Part shown: positions 42,726-51,875 of the stretch, piece after piece
Numbering within the stretch: position 1 is the stretch's first letter
How the letters are laid out: every line of letters begins with the position of its first letter
Made by a program: the position numbers and the translations under genes
The notes under the pieces: generated by a model
The model's input: the letters and a program-made list of their open reading frames with translations, nothing else
The model's database searches: none
What the model was told of the DNA's origin: nothing
DNA from: Chloroflexota bacterium
Lineage (GTDB): Bacteria > Chloroflexota > Chloroflexia > Thermomicrobiales > UBA6265
Assembly (NCBI GenBank): GCA_023423795.1
Contig: JAFAEX010000309.1
Coordinates: 1-64,000, forward strand
Direction: 5' to 3'
DNA length: 64,000 nt

Positions 42726-43691
42726 TCAGTCGGACAACGGCAGCGGCGTTGCCTCGTTCATGAACCGGATCGTGTCGTCGAGATCGACGATGCCGGCATC
42801 CGAGCCGAGCCCGGTGATGACGAGCGCGCCGCACGCGCCGCCGAGCCGCCCGCACCGTTCGAGATCCCAGCCGGCGAGCAGGCCGACGATGAAGCCGGCG
42901 CAGTAGGAGTCGCCGCACCCGGTCGAATCGACCACCGTCGTCTCGTAGGCGGGCAGGCGGATCTCGTGGATCTCGCCGCCGTCGTTCAACCAGGCGATGG
43001 AGCTTCCCTCGGACCCCATCTTGAAGGCGGTGTGTTTCGCGCCGCGCTCCAGGAAAAAGCGGATCACCTCGCGCCGGTCGTCGAGCCCGCAGATCATCCG
43101 GGCTTCTTCCAGCCCGGGCATGAAGTAATCGACCCACGGCAGCGCCGGTTCGAGCATCTCCAGCAGGTCTGGCCGGTCGATGGCGATCATGTCCAGCGAG
43201 GTGGAGAGGCCGTGTTCCTTCGCGAACTGGAGCACGCGGGCGGTCGGCTCGCCGTCCATTTTCGGCATCAGGTAGGTGCCGCCGAAGTGGAGGTGCTTCG
43301 CCGCGGCCAGTTTGTCCCAGTCGATGTCGTCCAGCGTCAGTTCGGCGTTTGCGCCGAGCACGTGCAGGGCCGGACGCTCGCCGTTCGGCCGGATCGGCAG
43401 CATCGTCGCCGAGGTCTGCACGCCGTGCTTGCGGACTAGCCCGCTCGTGTCGATGCCGAAGCGGTTCATCGTATCGACGATGAAGTTGCCCGCCGCATCC
43501 TCGCCGATCGCGCCCATCGCCAGCACCGACGCGCCCAATTTGGCGAGATCGACGCTCGTGCCGGCCGCGGTGCCGGCGACGGTCAACCGGATCTCCTCGA
43601 TCAGATCGACGTCCTGGCGCGGCGGGATGCGGTTCACCGGGCGGCCGAGCACGTCGAGGATGTGGATGCCGAGGGAAACGACGTCGGGCAT
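42726..43691 (-). CDS. PfkB/ribokinase-family sugar kinase
   Basis: A 321-aa kinase with the N-terminal GTAAGTSVDLAKLGA motif and the C-terminal PfkB signature DSTGCGDSYCAGFIVGLLAG (catalytic Asp and anion hole). It phosphorylates a carbohydrate or related compound with ATP. It is the last gene of the transporter operon, so it probably acts on the imported substrate. The ATG at 43691 has a GGAG site; the longer frame is not family-like. The exact sugar is unknown. Confidence 0.88.
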   Translation of the reverse strand: MPDVVSLGIHILDVLGRPVNRIPPRQDVDLIEEIRLTVAGTAAGTSVDLAKLGASVLAMGAIGEDAAGNFIVDTMNRFGIDTSGLVRKHGVQTSATMLPIRPNGERPALHVLGANAELTLDDIDWDKLAAAKHLHFGGTYLMPKMDGEPTARVLQFAKEHGLSTSLDMIAIDRPDLLEMLEPALPWVDYFMPGLEEARMICGLDDRREVIRFFLERGAKHTAFKMGSEGSSIAWLNDGGEIHEIRLPAYETTVVDSTGCGDSYCAGFIVGLLAGWDLERCGRLGGACGALVITGLGSDAGIVDLDDTIRFMNEATPLPLSD

Positions 43692-43774
43692 GCCTTGCTC
43701 CGTGGCGGCCGGCTGCGGGCGCGGCCACATGCGCGGCCGGTTCGCCGCGGCGAATGAACGAGGGGAGGGGAGGA

Positions 43775-44560
43775 TCAGCCGCCGAACCGGGCGGCGACGG
43801 CGGCGTCGAGCGTGGCGCGGTAGCCCTCGACCGTCCAGGCGGCACGCCCGACGAAGAGACCGTCGATGCCCGGCACGCCAACGAAGGCGCCGGCGTTTTG
43901 CGGGTTCACGCTGCCGCCGTACAGGACCGGAACGTCCGCTGCGGCGTCCCCGAAAAGTGACCCGAGCGCGGAACGGATCACGCCCGCGATCGGCTCGACA
44001 TCGTCAGGGCTGGCCGGGGCGCCGCCCGCGCCGATCGACCAAACCGGCTCGTAGGCGATGACCAACCGTGCGACGGATGGCTCCGGCAGCCCGTGCAGCC
44101 CGATCTTGAGCTGCCGGGCCACCGTTTCCGGCCCGACGCCGAACTCACGCTCCGCCGCGGTCTCGCCCACGCAGAGCAGGACGCGCAGTCCGGCGTCCAT
44201 TGCGGCGAGCACCTTCTTGTTCAGGTTCGTGTCGGTTTCGTGGAAGTGCTCCCGTCGCTCGGCGTGGCCGAGCAGGACGAGATCGACGCCGAGCGCCGTG
44301 AGCATCCTCGCCGAGATTTCGCCGGTGTATGCCCCGTCGGGCGCCCAGTGCATGTTCTGGGCGCCGATCCAGATGCCGGCGTCGTCCGCTGCCGCCAGCG
44401 TCGTTACGGCCGCCAGCGAGGTAAACGGCGGTATCATGAACCGCTGCACGCCGTCCGGCGGCGGCGGCGAGGCGGCGAGCGCCCGGTAGAAGGTCGCCGA
44501 TTCCTCCGGCGTCTGGTTCATCTTGAAGTTGGTGCCGAACAGTAGCGGGCGGGGCGACAC
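43775..44560 (-). CDS. Triosephosphate isomerase paralogue
   Basis: A 261-aa TIM-barrel protein with all TIM catalytic residues: Lys in FKMN, His in LLGHAERR, Glu in AYEPVWSIG and LYGGSVN near the end. Context with a sugar importer and kinase suggests a paralogue acting on a pathway-specific triose or tetrose phosphate (as some TpiA paralogues do in polyol catabolism) rather than glycolytic TIM; this is inference. It lies between the ATPase gene and the kinase gene. Confidence 0.85.
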   Translation of the reverse strand: MSPRPLLFGTNFKMNQTPEESATFYRALAASPPPPDGVQRFMIPPFTSLAAVTTLAAADDAGIWIGAQNMHWAPDGAYTGEISARMLTALGVDLVLLGHAERREHFHETDTNLNKKVLAAMDAGLRVLLCVGETAAEREFGVGPETVARQLKIGLHGLPEPSVARLVIAYEPVWSIGAGGAPASPDDVEPIAGVIRSALGSLFGDAAADVPVLYGGSVNPQNAGAFVGVPGIDGLFVGRAAWTVEGYRATLDAAVAARFGG

Positions 44561-44613
44561 GTCGGTCCTGTCCTCCGGGAGAATTCGCGGCGGTTACCGG
44601 CCCATTGTCGCCC

Positions 44614-45747
44614 TTACGCGGCGGCGCCGGCCAACGCGACGCGCGCGGCCGGGAACGCCGCCGCCAGACGCTCGCCTCCGGCGGAGAAGACGGCGACCCG
44701 GTCGAGCGGCAACCGGACCCGCACGTCGCCGCGGTCGGGCAAGGCGCCGCCGGCGTCGTGCGCCACCTTGGCCCGGAACGGCTCGTCGGAACCAGGCAGC
44801 GCCAGCGTCAGCAGGTACTGGCCGCCGATCTGGATCGATTTGCGCAGCAGCGTCGCCGGGATCGACCCCGGTTCGGCATCCACCGACACGAGGATCTGCT
44901 CCGGCCGGATGCCGATCGTCACCGGCCCTGCCGACAGTCCGTACCCTTCGATCGCGGTGGGCGCGGGCAGCATTGGCGAGACGAGGGTGAGGAATCCGCC
45001 CGCGCCGTGCAACTCGGCGTCGAAGAAGGCCATCCCCGGGTTGCCGAGGAACCAGCCGGCGAACTGGTCGGCCGGGTTGTTGTACAGCGTCCGCGGCGCG
45101 TCGCACTGCACGATGCGGCCGTCGCGCATCAGCGCGATCTGGTCGGCCAGCGTCATCGCCTCGGTCTGGTCGTGGGTGACGTAGACGATGGTCTGGCTGA
45201 GCCGGCGGGTGAGTTCCTTGAACGCCCGTTTCAATTGCAGTTTGGCGGTGGCGTCCACGTTCGTGATCGGCTCGTCGAACAGGATGATGCGCGGCTGGCG
45301 GGCCACTTCGCGGGCGACCGAGACCTTTTGCCGCGTCCCGTTGTCGAGGCGGGAAACGTCCTTGTTGGCGGCCTCCTGCAACCCGAGCAACTCGATGACT
45401 TCGTTCACGCGCCGCTTCCGCTCGAAGGCCGACAGCCGTTCGGATTTCAGCGGCAACTCGATGTTCTGGGCAACCGTGATGCCCTTGTAGACCACCGGGT
45501 ACTGGAACACCATCCCGATCTCGCGCTTGCTCGGCGCGAGGTCGGTGACGCGGCGCTCGCCGAAATAGACATCGCCGGCGGTCGGCTTCTCCAGCCCGGC
45601 GATGATCCGCATCAGCGTGGTCTTGCCGCAGCCGGACGGCCCGAGCAGGCAGGTGACCGAGGATTCCGGGAACGCGAACGTCACGTCATCGACGGCGTGC
45701 AGCGAGCCGAAGGTCTTGCGCAGGTTCTCGACGCGGATGTCGGCCAT
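44614..45747 (-). CDS. ABC transporter ATPase with non-canonical signature (GlpT-like)
   Basis: A 377-aa MalK/UgpC-type ATPase with regulatory C-terminal beta domain. Walker A GPSGCGKTT, Walker B ILFDEPITNVD (catalytic Glu present) and the switch His in YVTHDQTEAM are intact. The signature loop reads LDNGTRQKVSVAREV instead of LSGGQ. The next ATPase gene has the reverse pattern, so the two should form an asymmetric heterodimer. This resembles GlpT of rhizobial glycerol transporters (from memory). Its start overlaps the partner's stop by one base. Confidence 0.9.
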   Translation of the reverse strand: MADIRVENLRKTFGSLHAVDDVTFAFPESSVTCLLGPSGCGKTTLMRIIAGLEKPTAGDVYFGERRVTDLAPSKREIGMVFQYPVVYKGITVAQNIELPLKSERLSAFERKRRVNEVIELLGLQEAANKDVSRLDNGTRQKVSVAREVARQPRIILFDEPITNVDATAKLQLKRAFKELTRRLSQTIVYVTHDQTEAMTLADQIALMRDGRIVQCDAPRTLYNNPADQFAGWFLGNPGMAFFDAELHGAGGFLTLVSPMLPAPTAIEGYGLSAGPVTIGIRPEQILVSVDAEPGSIPATLLRKSIQIGGQYLLTLALPGSDEPFRAKVAHDAGGALPDRGDVRVRLPLDRVAVFSAGGERLAAAFPAARVALAGAAA

Positions 45748-46880
45748 CAGGCGTTCTCCGTGGCGCGGCCGCCGCCGATGCGTTCGCCGGTGCCCGGGTG
45801 GAAGAGGGCGAGGTCGGCCGGGTCGATCGTCACCTGCGCCGCGCCGAGGTCACCCGGCGGCAGTTCGTGGCGATCCACCGCGGTCAGCGTCAGCCCGTTC
45901 GCTTCGCAGTAGACGATCTCTTCGCCGCCGAGGTCCTCGCGCAGCACGATCGCCGCCGGCAGCGAAACGCCGCCGCCGTGCGGAGCATGACCGTTGCCGT
46001 CCGGCCCGATTGACACCCGCAGGTGCTCCGGCCGGATGCCGACCCGGACCGGGCCATCGGCGGCATGGGTGGCCGCGACCGGCACGTCGAACAACTCGGT
46101 CACGCAGTGGGTCTCGCCGTCGCGCCGCTCCAGCCGGCCGGAGAGGAAGTTGGCGGGCGGGAACCCGACCAGCGCCATCGTCCGCGCCCGGGTGGGACGG
46201 TCGTAGAGTTCGGACGGCGAGCCGGATTCGACGATCGCGCCGCCGTCGAGCACCGCCATCGCGTCGCCGAGGGTCATCCCCTCGACGATGTCCGAGGTCG
46301 TGTAGATGAAAGTCGCCCGCGTCTCCGCCTGCAATTGCCGCAGGTCGTCCACCAGTTGCTCGCGCAGCTTGAAGTCCAACCCGGCCAGCGGGTCGTCGAG
46401 GACGAAGACGTCGGTCTGCTTGGCGATGCCGCGGGCGATGGCGACGCGCTGCTTCTGGCCGCCGGAAAGCTGGTCCGGCCGCTTCGGCAGGTGCTCGGTG
46501 ATGTGCAGCATCTCTGCCGCCGTGCGCACGATCGGCTCGGCGTCGGCGCCGCGCACGCCCATCAGGGTGAGCGGGTAGGCGATGTTGTCGTGCACGCTCA
46601 GGTGCGGATAGAGCGCGAACGACTGCGGCACGTAGCCGATGTTGCGGTCGGCCGCCGGGACGCGCGTCACGTCCCGCCCGCGCAGCACGACCGAACCGGC
46701 GTCGGGTTTCTCCAGCCCCATCAGGATGCGCATCAGCACCGACTTGCCGGCGGCGGGCAGGCCGTAGATCACGGTGAACTCGCCCGGCGCGATGCGCAGG
46801 TTCACGCCGCGCAGGACCGGCGTCCGGCCGTAGGACTTGGCGATGCCGGAAAAGGCGAGGATCGGTTCGCGAGCGGTCAC
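45747..46880 (-). CDS. ABC transporter ATPase with degenerate catalytic site (GlpS-like)
   Basis: A 377-aa MalK-type ATPase. The signature LSGGQKQRVAIARGIA is canonical, but the Walker B is VFVLDDPLAGLD (Asp where the catalytic Glu should be), the switch His is Ser (YTTSDIVEG), and Walker A is GLPAAGKS. It would contribute a good signature and a weak ATP site. It pairs with the ATPase encoded downstream. Start is a GTG 2 bp after the small membrane protein's stop. Confidence 0.9.
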   Translation of the reverse strand: MTAREPILAFSGIAKSYGRTPVLRGVNLRIAPGEFTVIYGLPAAGKSVLMRILMGLEKPDAGSVVLRGRDVTRVPAADRNIGYVPQSFALYPHLSVHDNIAYPLTLMGVRGADAEPIVRTAAEMLHITEHLPKRPDQLSGGQKQRVAIARGIAKQTDVFVLDDPLAGLDFKLREQLVDDLRQLQAETRATFIYTTSDIVEGMTLGDAMAVLDGGAIVESGSPSELYDRPTRARTMALVGFPPANFLSGRLERRDGETHCVTELFDVPVAATHAADGPVRVGIRPEHLRVSIGPDGNGHAPHGGGVSLPAAIVLREDLGGEEIVYCEANGLTLTAVDRHELPPGDLGAAQVTIDPADLALFHPGTGERIGGGRATENA

Positions 46881-46882
46881 GG

Positions 46883-47284
46883 TCAGCGTCCCTGCCGGCC
46901 CAGGCCGATGAGGCTGGGCGCGAGCCAGATCGAAAAAGCGAACAGCGCGGCCACGAGACCCCAGGTCAGTGCCAGCAGCAGCAGCGATGTCTTCGCGTTC
47001 GACTTCGGCGGGATGTTGCCGAACGCGATCTGGAGGAACGCGGCGACGACCACCAGCGGCAGGCCGATCTGGAAGAGCACCTTGTTCGCCTGCTGGGCGA
47101 TCAGGACGAGGCCGAGCACGAGAACAAGAATGACGATGCCCTGGACGCGCGCCGCGAACGGCATCGCCGGCGGCGATCCCGTCGCCGGGCCGTGCTCCGG
47201 GACCAGCGTCCCGCCGACGTCGAGCATCCGCCCGTCGTCGGTCGCGACCTCGAGGATGGGATCGACGGTATCGACGTTCCTCAC
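46883..47284 (-). CDS. Small two- or three-helix membrane protein of the transporter operon
   Basis: A 133-aa protein with a polar N-terminus and three hydrophobic segments (VQGIVILVLVLGLVLIAQ, IGLPLVVVAAFLQIAFG, LLLALTWGLVAALFAFSIWL). It sits between permease and ATPase genes, the position of GlpU (DUF2160-type) in rhizobial glycerol transporters. Role unknown, perhaps assembly or coupling. Start GTG at 47284 has GAGG 8 nt upstream and follows the permease stop by 2 bp. Confidence 0.7.
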   Translation of the reverse strand: MRNVDTVDPILEVATDDGRMLDVGGTLVPEHGPATGSPPAMPFAARVQGIVILVLVLGLVLIAQQANKVLFQIGLPLVVVAAFLQIAFGNIPPKSNAKTSLLLLALTWGLVAALFAFSIWLAPSLIGLGRQGR

Positions 47285-47286
47285 CG

Positions 47287-48204
47287 CTACACCTCGCCGC
47301 GGACGGTGCCGAAGGTCATGCCGACCAGCAGGTACTTCTGGAAGGCGTAGATCATCAGGATCGGCGGCAGCACGTAGATGAGCGACAGCGACGCGATGAA
47401 GCTCCAGTCGGTCGCACCGCCCTGCTTGACGCCGGTCGCGAAGATGTAGGGGATCATCGTCGTCGTCTGGCCGCCGAGGATGTAATTGAAGATGAACTCG
47501 TTCCAGACGAAGATCAGGTTGAAGATCGCGGCGGCGACCAGCCCCGGCTTTACCTGCGGGAGCACCACGCCGAAGATGACGTGCATTCGCGACCCGCCGT
47601 TGACCAGCGCCGTCTCGTCGTAGCGCAGCGACACCCCGTCGAGGAACCCCTTCAGGATCCAGAGCGAGAAAGGGATGCAGAACATCACGTAGAACAGCAG
47701 CATGCCGTGGAAGGTGCCGGTCCAGCCCAGCGCGCCGTACATCATGAACAGCGGCACCAGCACCGCCGGCGCCGGCACCATGCGGACCGACAACAGCAGG
47801 AACATCAGGAAGTTCGTGCCCGTTGGCTTGAAGCGCGAGAACGAGTAGGCGGCGAGGAACGCCACGAGGATCGCGATCACCACCGAGCCGATGGACATGA
47901 TGAAGCTCATCGAGAGCCGCAGCCAGAAGTTCGGCGCGTCGAACACCCGCCCGATGTTGTCGAACGTCGGCGTGAAGAAGAACCGGAACTGCGGCGACAC
48001 CAGGTCGCCGGTCGATTTGAACGCCGCCAGAAAGATCCAGAGCACCGGCGCGAAGAACAGCAGCGCCACCGCCCAAAGGACGATGTGGTACAGCGTCCGC
48101 CGCCAGTTCCATCGCGCCCGCGGCGCAGTGGCGACGCTCGCGGCCGTTTCCTGCGTGGCACGGCCGGTCATCGTGGCCGGGGCCGGGATCGAGGATGCGC
48201 TCAT
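47287..48204 (-). CDS. ABC sugar permease, MalG-like
   Basis: A 305-aa inner-membrane permease with six helices and the EAA-like cytoplasmic loop ETALVNGGSRMHVIFGVVLP that contacts the ATPases. The N-terminal 35 residues are Ala/Thr-rich and soluble. The ATG overlaps the preceding permease stop (ATGA). It pairs with the MalF-like permease encoded upstream. Confidence 0.92.
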   Translation of the reverse strand: MSASSIPAPATMTGRATQETAASVATAPRARWNWRRTLYHIVLWAVALLFFAPVLWIFLAAFKSTGDLVSPQFRFFFTPTFDNIGRVFDAPNFWLRLSMSFIMSIGSVVIAILVAFLAAYSFSRFKPTGTNFLMFLLLSVRMVPAPAVLVPLFMMYGALGWTGTFHGMLLFYVMFCIPFSLWILKGFLDGVSLRYDETALVNGGSRMHVIFGVVLPQVKPGLVAAAIFNLIFVWNEFIFNYILGGQTTTMIPYIFATGVKQGGATDWSFIASLSLIYVLPPILMIYAFQKYLLVGMTFGTVRGEV

Positions 48205-49172
48205 TGCAGGGCCGCCTTCAGCTCGCGGTAGTTCAGGACGTAGAGGTAGACCGACGTGAAGGCGATGGCGATCAGCAGCGTGATCACCGCGATCGCCGAA
48301 GCGTCGCCCATCTGGAACGCGTCAAAGCCGGTCCGGTATAGCTTGATGCCGAGGAGTTCGGTGATCGTGCCGGGTCCGCCCGCCGTCATCAGGAAGGGCA
48401 GGTCGGTCGTCTTGAACGCATCGATCGTGCGCAGCAGGATGCCCAGCATCAGGATGAATTTGCCGTGGGGGAGGACCACGTGCCAGAGGCGCTTGAGCCA
48501 CGGCAGGCGGTCGATTTCGGCGGCCTCCAGTTCGGCTTTGGGAACCGAGCCGAGGGCGGCCAGCGTCATCAGGATCATGAACGGGGTCCACATCCAGACA
48601 TCTACGGCAACGGTGGCCCCGAACGCGAGGTTCTTGTCCCCGAGAAAATCGAACCGGCGTCCGATGACGGCATCGGTGAAGTGGTTGAGGACGCCGAAGG
48701 TCGGTTCGTAGATCAGCCGGTAGAACGTGCCGACCGCGACCGGCGGCAGGACCATCGGGGTGAAAAGCAGCGTCAGCGCCACCCGGCGGCCGGGCATCGA
48801 GGCGCTGCCCCAGAACAGCAGGCCGAGCAGGACGCCCAGCAGCGTGGCCAGCCCGACCGAGCACACCATGAAGGTGAGCGTCCGGCTGAGCAGGCCCCAG
48901 AACGAGGCCGAGTTCCAGAGGTCGATGAAGTTTTCGAACCCGACGAACCCCGGCGGCCGGGCCGCCGTCATCTTCCACTGGTAGAACGAAACGCCGAGCA
49001 GCCAGAGCAGCGGCACCACGTTCCAGACCAGGAAGAAGATCAGGATCGGCGTCAGGAGCAGCGTCGGGAACGCGCGGCTACCCTCGATCGCGCGCAAGCC
49101 GGCGAACCGCCCGTGCGGCGGCGCCGCGCCCTGCGGGATCGAGGCTTCGAGTTGCGTGCCGAGTTGGGCCAT
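48201..49172 (-). CDS. ABC sugar permease, MalF-like
   Basis: A 323-aa permease with six or more helices and the EAA loop segment EAAEIDRLPWLKRLWHVVLP. The ATG at 49172 has GGAG seven bases upstream; the frame extends further without homology. It follows the binding-protein gene after a hairpin-containing gap. Confidence 0.92.
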   Translation of the reverse strand: MAQLGTQLEASIPQGAAPPHGRFAGLRAIEGSRAFPTLLLTPILIFFLVWNVVPLLWLLGVSFYQWKMTAARPPGFVGFENFIDLWNSASFWGLLSRTLTFMVCSVGLATLLGVLLGLLFWGSASMPGRRVALTLLFTPMVLPPVAVGTFYRLIYEPTFGVLNHFTDAVIGRRFDFLGDKNLAFGATVAVDVWMWTPFMILMTLAALGSVPKAELEAAEIDRLPWLKRLWHVVLPHGKFILMLGILLRTIDAFKTTDLPFLMTAGGPGTITELLGIKLYRTGFDAFQMGDASAIAVITLLIAIAFTSVYLYVLNYRELKAALQ

Positions 49173-49210
49173 GGCTGCTCCAGGAACGACTGGGGACCCG
49201 AGGATTGGGC

Positions 49211-49259
49211 GAAGTGGCGCCGGGAACGGCCGCGACGGACCGTCCACCGGCGCCACTTC
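49211..49259 (-). other. Intercistronic hairpin after the binding-protein gene
   Basis: A 13-bp inverted repeat (GAAGTGGCGCCGG/CCGGCGCCACTTC) around 23 nt lies 15 bp after the binding-protein stop. Such hairpins protect the binding-protein mRNA or attenuate the permease genes. Confidence 0.65.
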
Positions 49260-49274
49260 AGGCGCCCGGTTGCG

Positions 49275-50813
49275 TTAGCCGAGCGTGATGTCGGCGCACT
49301 CGCCGGACGGCTCGATGTCCGAGCGGCCGGCGTCGTACAGGATCTGCTGCTGCTGGCAGGCGACGTAGCGCATCGCCTGCATCGGGTCGGTGACCACGTC
49401 CGTCAGGTAGCCGTTCCAGGCTTCCTGCTGGACGGCCAGCAGCTCCGCGTAGGCCGGGTCGTGCCAGAAGTCGCGCGACCGGCTCAGCATGTACTTGTAG
49501 GCGCGGAAGTGCGGCTGCAGCGACTCGTAGTCCGGGTCGTCGAGCACCGCCTGGACGGCGGTGTTGCCGCCGCGCCGGGAGAACTCCAGCTGGGTCTCCG
49601 GCTGGTACCAGAACTTCATGTAGTCGATGGCGACCTGCATGTGGTCGTCGTCGTTGAAGGCGTTGAGCACCCACGGCTGGCCGCCGAGGGTGTAGACGCG
49701 CGACAGCTCGTCTTCGCCGTCCCGCTTGAAGCCCGGCGGCGGAACGATGATGGCCATTTCCGGGGTGACCGGCTTGGACGCGTCGGCGACGCCGCCGTCC
49801 GGCCCCATGTTGAGCATCTGCGGGCCGAGCGCCGACCACTGCAGGCAGGTGGCGACGGTGCCGGCGGTGAAGATGTCCACGCCGGCGGCGATGTCGAAGT
49901 TGGTCGCGCCCGGCGGGGCGTAGGCCACCATCGCATCCTTGTTCCGCTTGAGCGCGGCGGCGTTGGCCTCGGTGTCGAGGATGCCCTCGACCTGCCCGGT
50001 GGCCGGGTCCCAGACCTCGCCGCCGGTGGACCAGATGTACGGGTATTGGTAGCAGGAGACGAAGTCGTAGACCTTCGACCACTGCGAGCCGAAACCGTAG
50101 AGGCCCTCGTCGGGGCGGGTGAAGTGGGCGAGGATCCGCTCGTAGCGGTCCATGTCCACCGCTTCCCACTCGTCGTAGGTCTGCGGCAGGTCTTCGCCGT
50201 CGTTGGCCGCCATGTAGGCGTCGCGCTCCGCCTGGTCGGACATCAGGTCCTGGCGGACGAAGAGGGCGATGGTGTCACCCTCCTGCGGGAAGCCGTACAG
50301 GTTGTCGGAGCCGTCCGGGTAGATCCGGTAGGCCTGCTGCGCGGTCTCCGGGAACTCGATGTCGAGGTCCGGGTTCTCCGCGATGATGTCGTTGAGGCGG
50401 ACGATCCAGCCCGGCTCGGCCAGCGCGCCCAGCCACTGGCTGTCGGAGATAATGATGTTGTATTCGGCCGACTGCGACTGCAGGCTCGTGGCGGCCTTCT
50501 GGAACAGCGATTCGAACGGCGCCTCGTCGAAGGCGAAGTTCACGTCGTAGCCGTAGGTCTCCTTGGCGAACGGCTTGAACAGCTCCGTCGCCATGTCCAC
50601 GCCGAGCCGGCTCGGCGGCCACCCGGCGATGCCGAGGATGGTCATGTCGATCGTCTTGCCGGCCAGCGGGCTGTCGCCCTGCGCGCTGGCGCGCAGCACC
50701 CGGGAGCGGCCGGGGCCGAAGTTGAGCGCCGAGACGGCCACGCCAGCGCCGGCGGCGGCCTTCAGCAGCGAACGCCGGCTGGCCCGGCGCCGAATCACCT
50801 CGTTCGGGGACAC
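49275..50813 (-). CDS. Extracellular solute-binding protein, Tat-exported
   Basis: A 512-aa family 1 binding protein capturing the operon's substrate outside the membrane. The N-terminus has a Tat motif (SRRSLLK) and hydrophobic stretch AAAGAGVAVSAL, then a two-lobed binding fold (IIISDSQWLG, GFPQEGDTIALFVRQDL, LGGQPWVLN). Four C-terminal-half cysteines are present. The GTG has AAAGGAG six bases upstream. First gene of an eight-gene operon with a promoter about 250 bp upstream. The substrate (sugar or polyol) is unknown; the companion genes resemble the glycerol-type GlpSTPQUV system. Confidence 0.9.
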   Translation of the reverse strand: MSPNEVIRRRASRRSLLKAAAGAGVAVSALNFGPGRSRVLRASAQGDSPLAGKTIDMTILGIAGWPPSRLGVDMATELFKPFAKETYGYDVNFAFDEAPFESLFQKAATSLQSQSAEYNIIISDSQWLGALAEPGWIVRLNDIIAENPDLDIEFPETAQQAYRIYPDGSDNLYGFPQEGDTIALFVRQDLMSDQAERDAYMAANDGEDLPQTYDEWEAVDMDRYERILAHFTRPDEGLYGFGSQWSKVYDFVSCYQYPYIWSTGGEVWDPATGQVEGILDTEANAAALKRNKDAMVAYAPPGATNFDIAAGVDIFTAGTVATCLQWSALGPQMLNMGPDGGVADASKPVTPEMAIIVPPPGFKRDGEDELSRVYTLGGQPWVLNAFNDDDHMQVAIDYMKFWYQPETQLEFSRRGGNTAVQAVLDDPDYESLQPHFRAYKYMLSRSRDFWHDPAYAELLAVQQEAWNGYLTDVVTDPMQAMRYVACQQQQILYDAGRSDIEPSGECADITLG

Positions 50814-51060
50814 GCCTGACTCCTTTCCAGAGGGTCAGCCCGCGGGCGCTCCACCGCGCCCGTCTCCGCCGTCCGCGTTCGTCGCGGCCGGACCGGAACC
50901 AAGGAATGGGTTCCCGGGTGTCGTAGTTGCCCGGGACGCGAGGAGCCCCGCTGCCACATGGCGGCGGAAGCGGCAAGTGCGGGGGCGCAACCACAACGCG
51001 GTTGCGAGTCCGCCAATGCGTCGGCGTCAATGTTCCCTGCCGGTTGCCTCGACGGCGGGC

Positions 51061-51090
51061 ACCGTATCAGAGCGTTTTCGCGGGTGTCAA
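51061..51090 (-). promoter_or_regulatory. Extended -10 promoter for the transporter operon
   Basis: On the minus strand TTGACA (51085-51090) is followed after 18 bp by TACGGT (51061-51066) with TG one base before it, an extended -10. It implies a 5' leader of roughly 240 nt before the GTG at 50813. Confidence 0.6.
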
Positions 51091-51127
51091 GCGTGTGGTG
51101 AACGCAATCGTGACGACAGCGTTGCGC

Positions 51128-51826
51128 TCAGCCGGAGAACACCGCCCGCCCGACGCGGACGTGGGTCGCGCCCTCGGCGATGGCCACCGCGAAATCGTCG
51201 CTCATTCCCATCGAAAGCACGTCGAGCGCGGCCCCGGTGTCTTCGCGCAGGGCATCCCGCAGCGTTCGCAATCCGGCGAACACCGGCCGCACCTGCTCCG
51301 GATCGGGCACGAGGGGAGCGATCGTCATTAGCCCGCGCAGGTCGAAGCCGGGGGAGGCGAGGAGGCGCGCCGCGAGGTCCGGCGCATCGTCCGGCGAACA
51401 CCCCGCCTTCTGCGCTTCGCCGGCCACGTTGACCTGCAGCAGCACCGGAAGCCGGCGTCCCAGGCGGTCGGCCTCCTTCTCCAGCGCGTCGATCAGCGAG
51501 GGGCGGTCCACCGACTCGATCACCGAGAAAAGCGCCGCGGCCTGCCGGGCCTTGTTCGATTGCAGTTGCCCGATCAGGTGCAGGTCGGCATCCGCCGGCA
51601 GCGGCTCGGCGTATTTCCGCAGCGAATCCTGCACCCGGTTCTCGCCGAAGTGGCGCAGCCCGAGGGCGTAGGCGGCGTCCACCGTCGCCCGGTCCACCGT
51701 CTTGGACACGGCCAACAGCGTCACCGACTCCGGGTCCCGGCCGGCGCGTTCCGCCGCTTCGGCGATCCGGCGGCGGACGGCATCGATGTGCGTGGCCAAC
51801 GCGTCAGGCGCGATCGTCTCGGGCAT
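51128..51826 (-). CDS. yggS: YggS-family PLP homeostasis protein
   Basis: A 232-aa alanine-racemase-like single-domain protein binding pyridoxal phosphate. The PLP lysine is in LLAVSKTVDRATV, followed by HFGENRVQDSLRK, LHLIGQLQSNKA, the LQVNVAGEAQKAG loop, and the end LSMGMSDDFAVAIAEGATHVRVGRAVFS. The ATG at 51826 has AGGAG upstream. It is downstream of pgeF, a frequent pairing in cell-division-region operons. Confidence 0.95.
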   Translation of the reverse strand: MPETIAPDALATHIDAVRRRIAEAAERAGRDPESVTLLAVSKTVDRATVDAAYALGLRHFGENRVQDSLRKYAEPLPADADLHLIGQLQSNKARQAAALFSVIESVDRPSLIDALEKEADRLGRRLPVLLQVNVAGEAQKAGCSPDDAPDLAARLLASPGFDLRGLMTIAPLVPDPEQVRPVFAGLRTLRDALREDTGAALDVLSMGMSDDFAVAIAEGATHVRVGRAVFSG

Positions 51827-51875
51827 CGGTCCTCTCCTGCGGGGCGCATGGGCTGTATCCGTTTTCGATCTCCGG

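Noticed and set aside
43775..44560. Treating this as the housekeeping glycolytic TIM
   Set aside because: It sits inside a sugar transporter operon without gapA or pgk, so paralogue status is more likely, though not proven.
48465..50819. A 784-codon plus-strand frame opposite the permease and binding-protein genes
   Set aside because: It is antisense to an intact operon, lacks a ribosome site and has shadow-type composition.
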